The notes under the pieces were generated by a model. It was not told the DNA's origin and did not search any database. It was given only the letters and a program-made list of their open reading frames with translations. DNA of 64,000 bases from an uncultured Streptococcus sp. (GTDB taxonomy: Bacteria; Bacillota; Bacilli; Lactobacillales; Streptococcaceae): positions 1 to 64,000 of the forward strand of contig CAKQDX010000005.1 in assembly GCA_934229725.1 (NCBI GenBank), read 5' to 3'. Positions within the stretch are counted from its first letter, which is position 1, and each line of letters begins with the position of its first letter. This document shows, in pieces, positions 42,749 through 51,800 of this stretch. The position numbers and the translations under genes are program-made.

Positions 42749-43417
42749 ATGAGTAAAAAACCATGGGAAGAAAAAGTTTCTGACGAAGAGTTGGAAGATG
42801 TTGTTGATGCTGATTTTCTAGATGATGAAGATGAGTATGAAGACTACGAGGATTATGAAGAAGATGATGACAATGATTCGTCAGATGAAAAGCGTGACAA
42901 GGGTGGCTTCATCAATTCGTCATTCTTGACAGTTCTGTTAGGACTTTTCTTCATCATTGTTGTTTGTATTTTGTTCTTTGTTTTCTACACATCAAATGTT
43001 GGAGGAAACAAAACAGCTGAGTCTAAGGAATCTTCTGGTTTCTATTCATCATCAACAAGTAAAGTAGTCAAATCATCATCAAGTGAAAAGGCTTCAAGCA
43101 AGGATGAAGAAACTGAGAAATCTACTAAAGAAAAATCTACTAAAGAAAAATCTTCAAAAGAAAAATCCTCAGCAACTAAATCATCAAGCTCTTCAAAACA
43201 TGCTTCAAAAGAAGATGCTGATGCAACTGAAACAACAGCATCAAGTTCTGAAGCAGCAGCTGATGGATCTTCTATCGTTGTCCAATCTGGAGAAGGTGCT
43301 GGTTCTATTGCAGCACGTGCAGGTATTTCTGTAAGTGAGTTGGAACGCCTTAACCCAGATCACATGACAAGTGGTTACTGGTATGCTAACCCAGGAGATG
43401 TCGTTAACGTTCAATAA
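42749..43417 (+). CDS. LysM-domain membrane protein with acidic head
   Basis: 222 residues: a very acidic cytoplasmic N-terminus (EEDDDNDSSDE, 1-50), a membrane helix at about 56-80, a Ser/Lys-rich extracellular spacer with KEKS repeats (90-165), and a C-terminal LysM-like module (SIAARAGISVSELERLNPDHM). Wall-binding protein of unknown role, found before cmk in streptococci. AAGGAG SD. Confidence 0.87.
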   Translation: MSKKPWEEKVSDEELEDVVDADFLDDEDEYEDYEDYEEDDDNDSSDEKRDKGGFINSSFLTVLLGLFFIIVVCILFFVFYTSNVGGNKTAESKESSGFYSSSTSKVVKSSSSEKASSKDEETEKSTKEKSTKEKSSKEKSSATKSSSSSKHASKEDADATETTASSSEAAADGSSIVVQSGEGAGSIAARAGISVSELERLNPDHMTSGYWYANPGDVVNVQ

Positions 43418-43438
43418 TTTAATAGCAAAGGGAACATC

Positions 43439-44119
43439 ATGAAAAATATTAGAATTGCAATTGATGGTCCTGCGTCTAGTGGAAAAAGTACTGTAGCCAA
43501 GATTATTGCAAAAAATCTTGGCTATACTTATCTTGACACAGGAGCTATGTACCGTTCTGCAACCTATCTAGCATTGCAAAATGGTTTGACTGAAGATAAT
43601 GTCCCAGAAATTTTAGAGCAACTCTCTCAACATCCCGTTTCATTTGGGAAAGCAGCAGATGGTAGCCAGCAAGTTTATGTTGGCGATGTTGATGTCACTC
43701 ATCCTATTCGTGATAACCAAGTGACTAACAACGTTTCTTGGGTTGCTGCCATTCCTGAAGTGCGTAAAGAGCTTGTTTCTCAGCAACAACGCATTGCTGA
43801 GGAAGGGGCCATTATCATGGATGGTCGAGATATTGGTACAGTTGTCCTACCAGATGCTGAACTTAAGATTTTCTTGATTGCTTCTGTCGATGAACGTGCA
43901 GAACGTCGTTATAAGGAAAATATCGAGAAAGGTATTCCGGCTGATCTTGAGACACTTAAGAAAGAAATTGCTGAACGTGACTATAAAGATAGCCACCGCA
44001 AGGTTTCACCTTTGAAACCGGCTGAAGATGCCATTACTTTTGATACCACAGGAGTGTCAATTGATGGCGTTGTAGAATTTATTCAAGAAAAAGCGAAGAA
44101 AATTATTGACAAGGGATAA
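43439..44119 (+). CDS. cmk: Cytidylate kinase
   Basis: 226 residues. P-loop GPASSGKST at 10-18, DTGAMYRSAT near 35, and the DGRDIGTVVLPDA segment near 128 with the CMP-binding Arg and Asp. Phosphorylates CMP and dCMP. It is the last gene before the infC operon, whose promoter starts inside its final codons. Confidence 0.96.
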   Translation: MKNIRIAIDGPASSGKSTVAKIIAKNLGYTYLDTGAMYRSATYLALQNGLTEDNVPEILEQLSQHPVSFGKAADGSQQVYVGDVDVTHPIRDNQVTNNVSWVAAIPEVRKELVSQQQRIAEEGAIIMDGRDIGTVVLPDAELKIFLIASVDERAERRYKENIEKGIPADLETLKKEIAERDYKDSHRKVSPLKPAEDAITFDTTGVSIDGVVEFIQEKAKKIIDKG

Positions 44120-44134
44120 ATCAATTGTTATACT
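44106..44134 (+). promoter_or_regulatory. infC-rpmI-rplT promoter
   Basis: TTGACA (44106-44111), 17-base spacer, TATACT (44129-44134). Near-perfect; the -35 is in the last codons of cmk. Confidence 0.9.
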
Positions 44135-44140
44135 AGTAAC

Positions 44141-44279
44141 AATGAGAAAAGCAGAAGTGAGAACTTCTCGCCTTGCGACTTAGGTTGTCTGGCCCAACAT
44201 GTCAAATCCGATTATAGGATATAATGTGTGCGGGCTTGTTTGTCAAGTCCGCTTTGTTTTTCTCTAAAAAAATAAAGAG
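44141..44279 (+). promoter_or_regulatory. infC operon leader with attenuator (L20-leader type)
   Basis: About 140 bases without an ORF between a strong promoter and infC. It ends in GCGGGCTTG-TTTGT-CAAGTCCGC (44230-44252) followed by TTTGTTTTT, an intrinsic terminator placed before the first gene. In Bacillus the same operon is attenuated by ribosomal protein L20 binding its leader. Equivalence here is by position and architecture only. Confidence 0.65.
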
Positions 44280-44810
44280 GTGAAGATCATAGCTAAGAAA
44301 GATCTATTCATTAATGATGAAATTCGCGTCCGTGAAGTTCGTCTTGTTGGTCTTGATGGTGAACAATTGGGAATTAAACCATTGTCAGAAGCGCAAGCTA
44401 TTGCAGATGATGCAAATGTTGACTTGGTTCTTATCCAACCACAAGCTACGCCACCTGTTGCGAAGATTATGGACTACGGTAAGTTCAAATTTGAGTATCA
44501 AAAGAAACAAAAAGAACAACGTAAGAAACAAAGCGTTGTTACCGTTAAGGAAGTTCGTTTGAGCCCAGTTATCGATAAAGGGGACTTCGAAACAAAACTT
44601 CGTAATGGTCGTAAATTCCTTGAAAAAGGAAATAAGGTTAAAGTTTCTATACGTTTCAAAGGACGTATGATTACTCACAAAGAAATCGGAGCTAAGGTCT
44701 TGGCGGAATTTGCTGAAAAAACGCAAGATATTTCGATTATTGAGCAAAGAGCTAAGATGGATGGACGACAAATGTTCATGCAACTTGCACCAATTCCTGA
44801 CAAAAAATAA
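44280..44810 (+). CDS. infC: Translation initiation factor IF-3
   Basis: 176 residues if started at GTG 44280. That GTG is buried in the SD TAAAGAGGTGA (44273-44283), so the true start is probably ATA 44289 (or ATC 44286), at normal spacing; IF-3 genes elsewhere use AUU in the same way. The protein KKDLFINDEIRVREVRL...KIMDYGKFKFEYQKK is full length. IF-3 rejects non-standard start codons, so such a start lets it limit its own synthesis. Confidence 0.95.
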   Translation: MKIIAKKDLFINDEIRVREVRLVGLDGEQLGIKPLSEAQAIADDANVDLVLIQPQATPPVAKIMDYGKFKFEYQKKQKEQRKKQSVVTVKEVRLSPVIDKGDFETKLRNGRKFLEKGNKVKVSIRFKGRMITHKEIGAKVLAEFAEKTQDISIIEQRAKMDGRQMFMQLAPIPDKK

Positions 44811-44848
44811 TTGTCAAACTAACACTATTTTAAGAGGAGAATTTTAAA

Positions 44849-45049
44849 ATGCCAAAACAAAAAACACACCGCGCATCAGCTAAACGTTTCAAACGTACAG
44901 GTTCAGGTGGATTGAAACGCTTCCGTGCTTTCACATCTCACCGTTTCCACGGTAAAACTAAAAAACAACGTCGTCACCTTCGTAAAGCATCATTGGTACA
45001 TTCAGGTGACTTTAAACGTATCAAATCAATGCTTTCACAAATGCGTTAA
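44849..45049 (+). CDS. rpmI: 50S ribosomal protein L35
   Basis: 66 residues, highly basic, MPKQKTHRASAKRFKRTGSG start and HLRKASLVHSGDFKRIKSML end as in all bacterial L35. AGAGGAGA SD. Second gene of infC-rpmI-rplT. Confidence 0.98.
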   Translation: MPKQKTHRASAKRFKRTGSGGLKRFRAFTSHRFHGKTKKQRRHLRKASLVHSGDFKRIKSMLSQMR

Positions 45050-45105
45050 TTCGCTACAAGCATTACAATTTAACTAAACTAGATCTAATTCGGAGGAATA
45101 TATAA

Positions 45106-45465
45106 ATGGCTCGTGTTAAAGGTGGCGTTGTATCACGCAAACGTCGTAAACGTGTATTGAAACTCGCTAAAGGTTACTATGGTGCAAAACACATCTTGTT
45201 CCGTACCGCAAAAGAACAAGTAATGAACTCTTACTACTATGCATACCGTGACCGTCGTCAAAAGAAACGTGATTTCCGTAAACTTTGGATCACTCGTATC
45301 AATGCGGCAGCTCGTTTGAACGGACTTTCATACTCACAATTGATGCATGGTTTGAAATTGGCTGAAATCGAAGTTAACCGTAAAATGCTTGCTGATTTGG
45401 CAGTTAACGATGCAGCAGCTTTCACGGCTCTTGCAGAAGCAGCTAAGGCAAAACTTGGTAAATAA
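45106..45465 (+). CDS. rplT: 50S ribosomal protein L20
   Basis: 119 residues, basic N-terminal extension MARVKGGVVSRKRRKRVLK and globular part with LWITRINAAARLNGLSYSQL. Assembly-initiating 23S rRNA-binding protein; likely also the regulator of this operon through the leader. Strong terminator follows. Confidence 0.98.
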   Translation: MARVKGGVVSRKRRKRVLKLAKGYYGAKHILFRTAKEQVMNSYYYAYRDRRQKKRDFRKLWITRINAAARLNGLSYSQLMHGLKLAEIEVNRKMLADLAVNDAAAFTALAEAAKAKLGK

Positions 45466-45469
45466 GAAT

Positions 45470-45496
45470 TAAGATGGGCTTGTCCCATCTTTTTTT
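45470..45496 (+). terminator. rplT terminator
   Basis: AAGATGGG-CTTGT-CCCATCTTTTTTT. Confidence 0.92.
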
Positions 45497-45508
45497 ATGG
45501 AGGTAATT

Positions 45509-45982
45509 ATGATTCGTTTAGCAAAAATAGAGGATATTCCAAGATTACAGGAGCTCTTGGAGCAGATTCTTATTGTTCATCATCAAGTGCGCCCTGATAT
45601 TTTTAAGTCAGAAGGTAGTAAATTTACTGATGCAGAGTTAGAAGCAGTCATTAATGATTCGACTAAGTCTATTTTTGTTTACGAAGATGAGAATGGGCGT
45701 ATCCTGGGACATCTTTTTTTGATAATTCAAGATATTGCTGAAAATGATGGGCCCAAGAAGGCTCATAAAACGCTTTTTATTGACGATCTTTGTGTGGATA
45801 AGGAAGCTCGAGGTCAAAAAATAGGAGAGCAGCTTTATCAATTTGCTTTGGACTATGCGAAGGAGCTAGGGTGTTATAATCTGACACTTCACGTGTGGAA
45901 TGATAATGCAGGTGCTCTACGTTTTTATGAACGTTTAGGTTTGAAACCTAGATATACGGAAATGGAAACTATCCTAAAATAG
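45509..45982 (+). CDS. GNAT acetyltransferase
   Basis: 157 residues from ATG 45509 (GGAGG eight bases ahead; the ATG at 45497 overlaps that SD). Acetyl-CoA loop DDLCVDKEARGQKIGEQLYQFA and C-terminal LTLHVWNDNAGALRFYERLGL are canonical. Substrate unknown; the small size and sequence recall amino-terminal or small-molecule acetylases. Confidence 0.88.
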   Translation: MIRLAKIEDIPRLQELLEQILIVHHQVRPDIFKSEGSKFTDAELEAVINDSTKSIFVYEDENGRILGHLFLIIQDIAENDGPKKAHKTLFIDDLCVDKEARGQKIGEQLYQFALDYAKELGCYNLTLHVWNDNAGALRFYERLGLKPRYTEMETILK

Positions 45983-46002
45983 CCCATTACAAGAAAATAA
46001 AG

Positions 46003-46025
46003 CTGGAGACCTTCTCCAGTTTTTT
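46003..46025 (+). terminator. Terminator of the 45509 acetyltransferase
   Basis: CTGGAGA-CCT-TCTCCAG followed by TTTTTT. Confidence 0.85.
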
Positions 46026-46030
46026 AGTAA

Positions 46031-46057
46031 TAAAAGCAGCCACGGAAGTGACTGCTA
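46031..46057 (-). terminator. Terminator of the tautomerase gene
   Basis: Minus strand AGCAGTCAC-TTC-CGTGGCTGCTTTTA. Confidence 0.75.
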
Positions 46058-46067
46058 ATAATGATGA

Positions 46068-46253
46068 TTAGTTTTTCTTTTTCATTTCGCCGTGTGGGTA
46101 GTAAGTCCCTTCAGGCATATCGTTAATGAAAACGTGAATAGCTTCTTTAGGAGCTTTTGCGATACGTGATACAACTTCGGTAACTTCACGGGCAAGCTCG
46201 ACTTTTTGTTCTTGAGTACGACCTTCAAAGAGATCAATTTTTACAAATGGCAT
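46068..46253 (-). CDS. 4-oxalocrotonate tautomerase family protein
   Basis: 61 residues, starting MPFVKIDLFEGR: after Met removal Pro1 is the catalytic base of the 4-OT fold, and Arg residues in the middle would bind the keto-acid. Hexamer-forming small enzyme; physiological substrate in streptococci unknown. GGAGA SD seven bases ahead. Confidence 0.9.
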   Translation of the reverse strand: MPFVKIDLFEGRTQEQKVELAREVTEVVSRIAKAPKEAIHVFINDMPEGTYYPHGEMKKKN

Positions 46254-46492
46254 AATGCATCTCCTTAGTTTTGATAGTCCTATTATAGCATTAATTAAGA
46301 GAATATTCTAAAGTTTTTGGAAATTCTTGAAATGATATTATCTCAAGGTTAGACTATAACATTTTCGAAATTGGTAGGGACTTGTGATGTTAGAAAACAG
46401 TTTGCTTTTTTAATGTGATCTATTCTCAGGGGATGAAAACTCTTACTAAAAATGGTAAAATAGTGCTAATTAGAGACAGTAAGGAGCAAATT

Positions 46493-47899
46493 ATGACAAT
46501 AGATTTTCGTGCCGAAGTTGATAAACGTAAAGATGATTTAATGGAGGACCTTTTTGGTTTGTTACGCATTAATTCAGAACGTGATGACAGTAAGGTTGAT
46601 GAACAGCACCCATTTGGCCCCGGTCCAGTAAAAGCTTTGGAACATTTTCTTGCTTTAGCTAAACGTGACGGCTATAAGACGCGTAATATTGATAATTATG
46701 CTGGTGACTTTGAATTTGGTCAAGGCGATGAAGTTTTGGGTATTTTTGCACACTTGGATGTGGTTCCAGCTGGGAGTGGTTGGGATACAGACCCTTATGA
46801 ACCTGTAATCAAAGATGGTAAACTTTATGCTCGTGGCTCATCAGATGATAAGGGTCCAACAATGGCTTGTTATTATGCTTTGAAAATTATTAAAGAGCTC
46901 AAGCTTCCAGTATCTAAGCGTGTTCGTTTCATCGTTGGTACAGATGAAGAATCTGGTTGGGATGATATGGCTTATTATTTTGCGCATAATGGATTGAAAG
47001 ATCCTGATTTTGGTTTTTCTCCTGATGCTGAATTTCCAATTATTAATGGAGAAAAGGGAAATATCACTGCCTATCTTCATTTTGAAGGTCAAAACGATGG
47101 TGCATTTAGTCTTGTAAGCTTCAATGGTGGCTTACGTGAAAATATGGTTCCTGAATCTGCTAGTGCTGATTTTACTGGACCTATCACTTTGCAAGAACTT
47201 GAGGCTAAGTTAGCTAACTTTGCGGCTGATCAGGGAGTAACTGGTCAGGTGACTGAAGAAGCGGAGGCCTTCCATGTAACTATTCATGGTAAATCAGTTC
47301 ACGGTATGATGCCTCAAAAAGGTATTAATGGTGCAACCTATCTAGCCCTCTTCCTCAGCCAATTTGATTTCCAAGGGAATGCTGAAGCCTATTTGAACGT
47401 CATTGCTGAAACATTGCATAAAGATTTCTTTGGTGAAAAAGTAGGTCTTGCTTACACAGATCCTAAGATGGGTGAATTAACCATGAATGCTGGGGTGTTT
47501 CATTTCAATAAGGAATCAAAAGATAATACAATCGCTTTGAATTTCCGCTACCCTCAAGGTGTTGATGTAGACGGTATTAAGGCCGGCCTTGAAAAACTTG
47601 AAGGTCCTAAGGAGGTCACTCTTTCAGAACACGGACATGTCCCTCACTATGTACCAGTGAGTGACCCTATGGTTCAAACACTTCTTTCGGTTTACGAGAA
47701 ACACACAGGACTTAAAGGAGAAGAACAAATCATTGGTGGTGGAACTTTTGGACGTCTCCTTAAACGTGGCGTTGCCTATGGAGCTATGTTCCCTGGTTAT
47801 GTCAACACAATGCACCAAGCCAATGAATTTACTGAAGTTGAGGACTTGTACCGTGCTGCTGCCATTTATGCAGAAGCTATCTATGAGTTAATCAAATAA
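46493..47899 (+). CDS. pepV: Dipeptidase PepV
   Basis: 468 residues from ATG 46493 (AAGGAG ahead; the 46415 frame start has no SD). M20 zinc enzyme: HLDVVPAGSGWDTDPYEP, RGSSDDKGPT, GTDEESGWDDM and the C-terminal GGGTFGRLLKRGVAYGAMFPG. Cuts dipeptides, including those with N-terminal beta-Ala or D-Ala, in the cytoplasm; typical of lactic acid bacteria. Terminator-like hairpin follows. Confidence 0.94.
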   Translation: MTIDFRAEVDKRKDDLMEDLFGLLRINSERDDSKVDEQHPFGPGPVKALEHFLALAKRDGYKTRNIDNYAGDFEFGQGDEVLGIFAHLDVVPAGSGWDTDPYEPVIKDGKLYARGSSDDKGPTMACYYALKIIKELKLPVSKRVRFIVGTDEESGWDDMAYYFAHNGLKDPDFGFSPDAEFPIINGEKGNITAYLHFEGQNDGAFSLVSFNGGLRENMVPESASADFTGPITLQELEAKLANFAADQGVTGQVTEEAEAFHVTIHGKSVHGMMPQKGINGATYLALFLSQFDFQGNAEAYLNVIAETLHKDFFGEKVGLAYTDPKMGELTMNAGVFHFNKESKDNTIALNFRYPQGVDVDGIKAGLEKLEGPKEVTLSEHGHVPHYVPVSDPMVQTLLSVYEKHTGLKGEEQIIGGGTFGRLLKRGVAYGAMFPGYVNTMHQANEFTEVEDLYRAAAIYAEAIYELIK

Positions 47900-47905
47900 G
47901 AAGAA

Positions 47906-47927
47906 GAGGCAGGTTGTCTCTTTTTTT
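47906..47927 (+). terminator. pepV terminator
   Basis: GAGGCA-GGT-TGTCTC followed by TTTTTTT, immediately before the next SD. Confidence 0.65.
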
Positions 47928-47937
47928 GGAGGACATT

Positions 47938-48522
47938 ATGGAAACACTTGAAGAATTGACAAAAGCTATTATGGCTGATGAACAAAATAAAGCTTATACG
48001 GAACAAGGTATAAAACCCTTGTTTACCATTCCAAAAACGGCACGGATTAATATCGTCGGACAAGCTCCTGGTATCCGTGCACAAGAGTCAGGACTTTATT
48101 GGAATGATCCTAGTGGAGATAATCTCAGGGATTGGATGGGTGTTTCACGTGAAGAATTCTATGAATCGGGTATGTTTGCCATCGTCCCAATGGATTTCTA
48201 TTTCCCTGGTCATGGAAAATCAGGAGATTTACCGCCTCGTAAAGGATTTGCGGACAAATGGCACAAGAGAGTATTGGCCTTAGCTCCAAATATTCAATTG
48301 ACCATTTTAGTGGGGAACTATGCACAGCGTTATTATTTACACCAAAAATCATCTGCTAAGTTAACCGATACGGTGAAGCATTACAAAGACTATCTTCCAG
48401 ACTATCTTCCATTAGTCCATCCGTCCCCACGAAATAATATCTGGCAAGCGAAAAATCCATGGTTTATGGAAGAAGTGGTTCCAGAGTTAAAAGCCCTGGT
48501 CAAAGACATTTTAAGCAAGTGA
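47938..48522 (+). CDS. Uracil-DNA glycosylase family protein
   Basis: 194 residues from ATG 47938 (GGAGG seven bases ahead). The UDG fold motifs are GQAPGIRAQESGLYWNDPSGD near 41-61 and HPSPRNN near 162-168, plus a central PMDFYFPG. It belongs to the broad UDG superfamily (family 4/6-like in appearance), not classical Ung. Base specificity is open. Confidence 0.85.
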   Translation: METLEELTKAIMADEQNKAYTEQGIKPLFTIPKTARINIVGQAPGIRAQESGLYWNDPSGDNLRDWMGVSREEFYESGMFAIVPMDFYFPGHGKSGDLPPRKGFADKWHKRVLALAPNIQLTILVGNYAQRYYLHQKSSAKLTDTVKHYKDYLPDYLPLVHPSPRNNIWQAKNPWFMEEVVPELKALVKDILSK

Positions 48523-48599
48523 GCATTATTGTCGGGTCTTGATTGAACATTTAGGTTACGAACTGATGTGTAACAGATTCATTTGTTCCAGAGAATTCT

Positions 48600-48620
48600 A
48601 AGCCCTTTCGGGCTTTTTTT
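48600..48620 (+). terminator. Terminator after the glycosylase-like gene
   Basis: AAGCCC-TTTC-GGGCTTTTTTT. The remaining 260 bases to the adhesin gene hold its promoter and AT-rich sequence, with no ORF seen. Confidence 0.88.
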
Positions 48621-48821
48621 CGTGTTTAAAATGAAGTTATTAATAATGAACAGTAATCAAATAAGTTAATATTAATTAAGAGTTTTAAAAAATGTCTTGA
48701 CAATTCATGAAGAAAGAAACAAACTTTTTAAACTATTTTTCTTATAGAATAAAAGATTGGAAACGTTTTTACAGTAAATGAAAATAATTATAAATTTTTA
48801 AAAAATATGAAGGTAAAATTA

Positions 48822-48849
48822 TTGACAGAAAGTTTAAAAGTGATAGACT
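48822..48849 (+). promoter_or_regulatory. Promoter of adhesin 1
   Basis: TTGACA (48822-48827), 16-base spacer, TAGACT (48844-48849) preceded by TGA. Confidence 0.75.
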
Positions 48850-48886
48850 TTAGGTGTTAAGAAAAAATTAGAAGGAAGTTTGTGAT

Positions 48887-51800
48887 ATGGGAAGAAAAGA
48901 TTCACAACGTTTTTCAATCAGGAAGTATAGCTTTGGGGCTGCTTCTGTTCTTTTGGGTACAGTTATTTTAGCGATGGGGACGACTGGAGCACATGCCGAT
49001 GAGGTGTCAACTTCAGCAGCCACTGACACACCCTTGAGTGCATCTGTACTTGCCGATGCTACAACAGATGCGAAAGCAACTGTTGACCATTCAGAAAAGC
49101 AAGTTGTTTCTGTCAAAGAAGTGGGAAACACTACTGAAACAATGAGTGTTGTCACAAGTGATAGTCTTGAAGATGCTAAGGCTTCTGCTGTAAATGAAGG
49201 GGTAGAGGTCGAAGAAACTGCACCTCAAACACATACATCTTTAGAGGGTGCTATCGCTGATAATCAAGCCCAAGCCAAGGAAATCAACTCTGTTGTCTCG
49301 GATTACCAAAAGGCAAAAGAAGAGCACAAAAAAGAATTAGCTGACTATGATAAAGCCAAGACTGAGTACGATGCTAAAGTGGCTGAAAAAGCGATTGCTG
49401 ATAAGGTAAACGCTGCTTCTAAAGCGCAGTTTGATACTGATCAAGCTGCTTATAAAAAAGAATTAGCTAAATATCAAGCTGATAAAAAAGCCTATGATGC
49501 AGCATTGGAAGAATATCATACTCAAAAATTGACTTATGATTCTAAAGTAGCCGAAAAGGCAGCAGCTGATGCAGCCAATGCTAAGTCAGAAGCCGATTAT
49601 AAGGTACAGTTAGCTGTTTATGAAACTGCTAAGAAGAACTATGAAGCTGCTATGGCTCAGTATACCAAAGACAAAGAAAAATATGATGCTGAGAAGAAAG
49701 CTTATGATGCTAAAGTAGCCGAAAAAGTTCTTACAGAAATTGAAAACAAGGCTGCCCAAGAACAGTATGAAAAAGATTTAGCTACTTATAACGCTGCTTA
49801 CGAAAAATACCAAACCGATCTAGCTGCCTATAAGATTGCTAAAGTGGCTTACGATGCTAAGGTAGCCGAAAAAACTGCTGCTGATAAGGCCAATGAAGAA
49901 GCTAAAGCTAAGTATGATGCAGATATGGCTACATATAATGCTGCTAAGGCTCAATACGAAAATGATTTAAAAGAATATCAGACCAAGCAAGCTCAGTATG
50001 ATAAAGACAAGGCAGCTTATGACAAATTACTCATCACAAAATCTGAGGAAGATACTGCTAAAGCTAAATATGAAACAGACCTTGCAAAATACAATGCTGA
50101 ATTAGAGCAATATGCTAAAGATTTTGCCACATATCAAACCAAATATGCTGAATATCAAGCAGCCTTAGCTCAATATAAAGAAGCTAAAGCAGCTTATGAT
50201 AAGTATATGAATGATAATGGTTTCCAAGAGTTGAAGGATGTCGAAACTGTTCAGGATTTGACCTTCCAACGTGAAGCTGGAGCCATTCATACGATCACTG
50301 GTATCAATACTTATTTGACTCGTGAAGCCCAAGCTCGTTTAAATACAAGTAATGTTCATCAGTATGATTCAAACAAATTGACAGCTACTGATATTGTAAC
50401 AACAAGTCCGTGGGCTAATAATGAAACTGAGTATATTCAAATTAAAGAAGGTGACAAATTTGTTGTGACCTATGATAATTTGAATAAATCAAGTATGCGC
50501 GAAGATTCAAGCATGCATCCTATTAAGCGTGTTATTTACCGTTACGAAATTTTGAGCCTTCCATCAAATGATGGCAAGGGAATTGCAGCAGTAAATGGTG
50601 ACCCAACGGTAACTCTTACTGTTGGAGCATCATCCGATCAAGATAAACCGATTAAAGTTGCTGTTGACATTGAATTTTATGATGGCAACGGTAAAAGATT
50701 TGATTTGAGCCAAAAAAATGCCATTGTTGCACTTAATTCCCTAAACCACTGGACGGGTGCTTCCTATGTTGATAGTGGTGATAAACCTCGTGCTCTTACG
50801 GTAGAAGCTAAAGATCAAAATGGCAATACGGTTCGTGGAACTTGGAATCCATATGCCGATGGCTCTTCCATGAGTATTGAAAATAATGCAGTTACTGTTA
50901 AAACTGGAACTCCTGACTTTGGATCAGCTAAGGTTACTATCTCTGCAGAAAACCCAATGAAGATTGTGGCTCAAAAGGCAACATGGAATGGTAGTGAATT
51001 CGCAGTTAGTGAAGAAACTGTTATTGATGCGACCTCTGTCAATGCATCCGGTGCTGGAGAAGGTCATTCTATCGGAACTGATAACTATCTATTTGATGGT
51101 AAAGATGATGTGATTGGTATGTACACCATTAATCCTATAACAGGAGATATTACCTTTACACCAAAGAAAAAGTTTGAAAATTTGGAACACGTCGAATCCG
51201 TGAATATCGGCAATAACAAGTATATCGCGATTCCAAATTCAAGTGTTTCTTATGATGCGACTACCAAAGAGGTAAAATCCTTAAAAGATAATCAATATAT
51301 TGAACATGGTTCAGCTTTTAACGGGGAATCATCACCAGTTCTTGAAGGATGGGACAATCCAGAATCTCCATATCTCTACTATGGTGGTGCAGGACTTAAG
51401 ATGTTAGATGGACATCTTGTATTTACAGCGCAAGGAGCTAATGCAGTTGGTCAACCAACGGTATATTGGTTTGCCATCAATTCAAATGTAGGTTTGCCTA
51501 AGAAACCTGGTGAAGAACCAAAAGAACCTACTAAACCAGAGGAACCTAAGGCTCCGACACCACCAACAATTACAGTCGGACAACTTCCTGCGAAACCAAC
51601 AGAACCAACGCCTCCGACAGCTCCTATAGCACCAAGAGAACCAAGTTACACTGTAGTAACAGTTGATGCTGAGGAACCTAAGGCTCCAACAGAGCCAAAA
51701 GCGCCAACGCCACCAACTCCAGCTTTAGTTGAAGTGCCAGTAGAGCCACGTAATATTACGGCTCCAGTAGAACCTAAGGCACCAACACCACCTACACCAG

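Noticed and set aside
48757..48774. Possible catabolite-responsive element before adhesin 1 (TTGGAAACGTTTTTACAG)
   Set aside because: Centre AAACGTTT fits, but the right half is out of register with the cre consensus by extra T residues.
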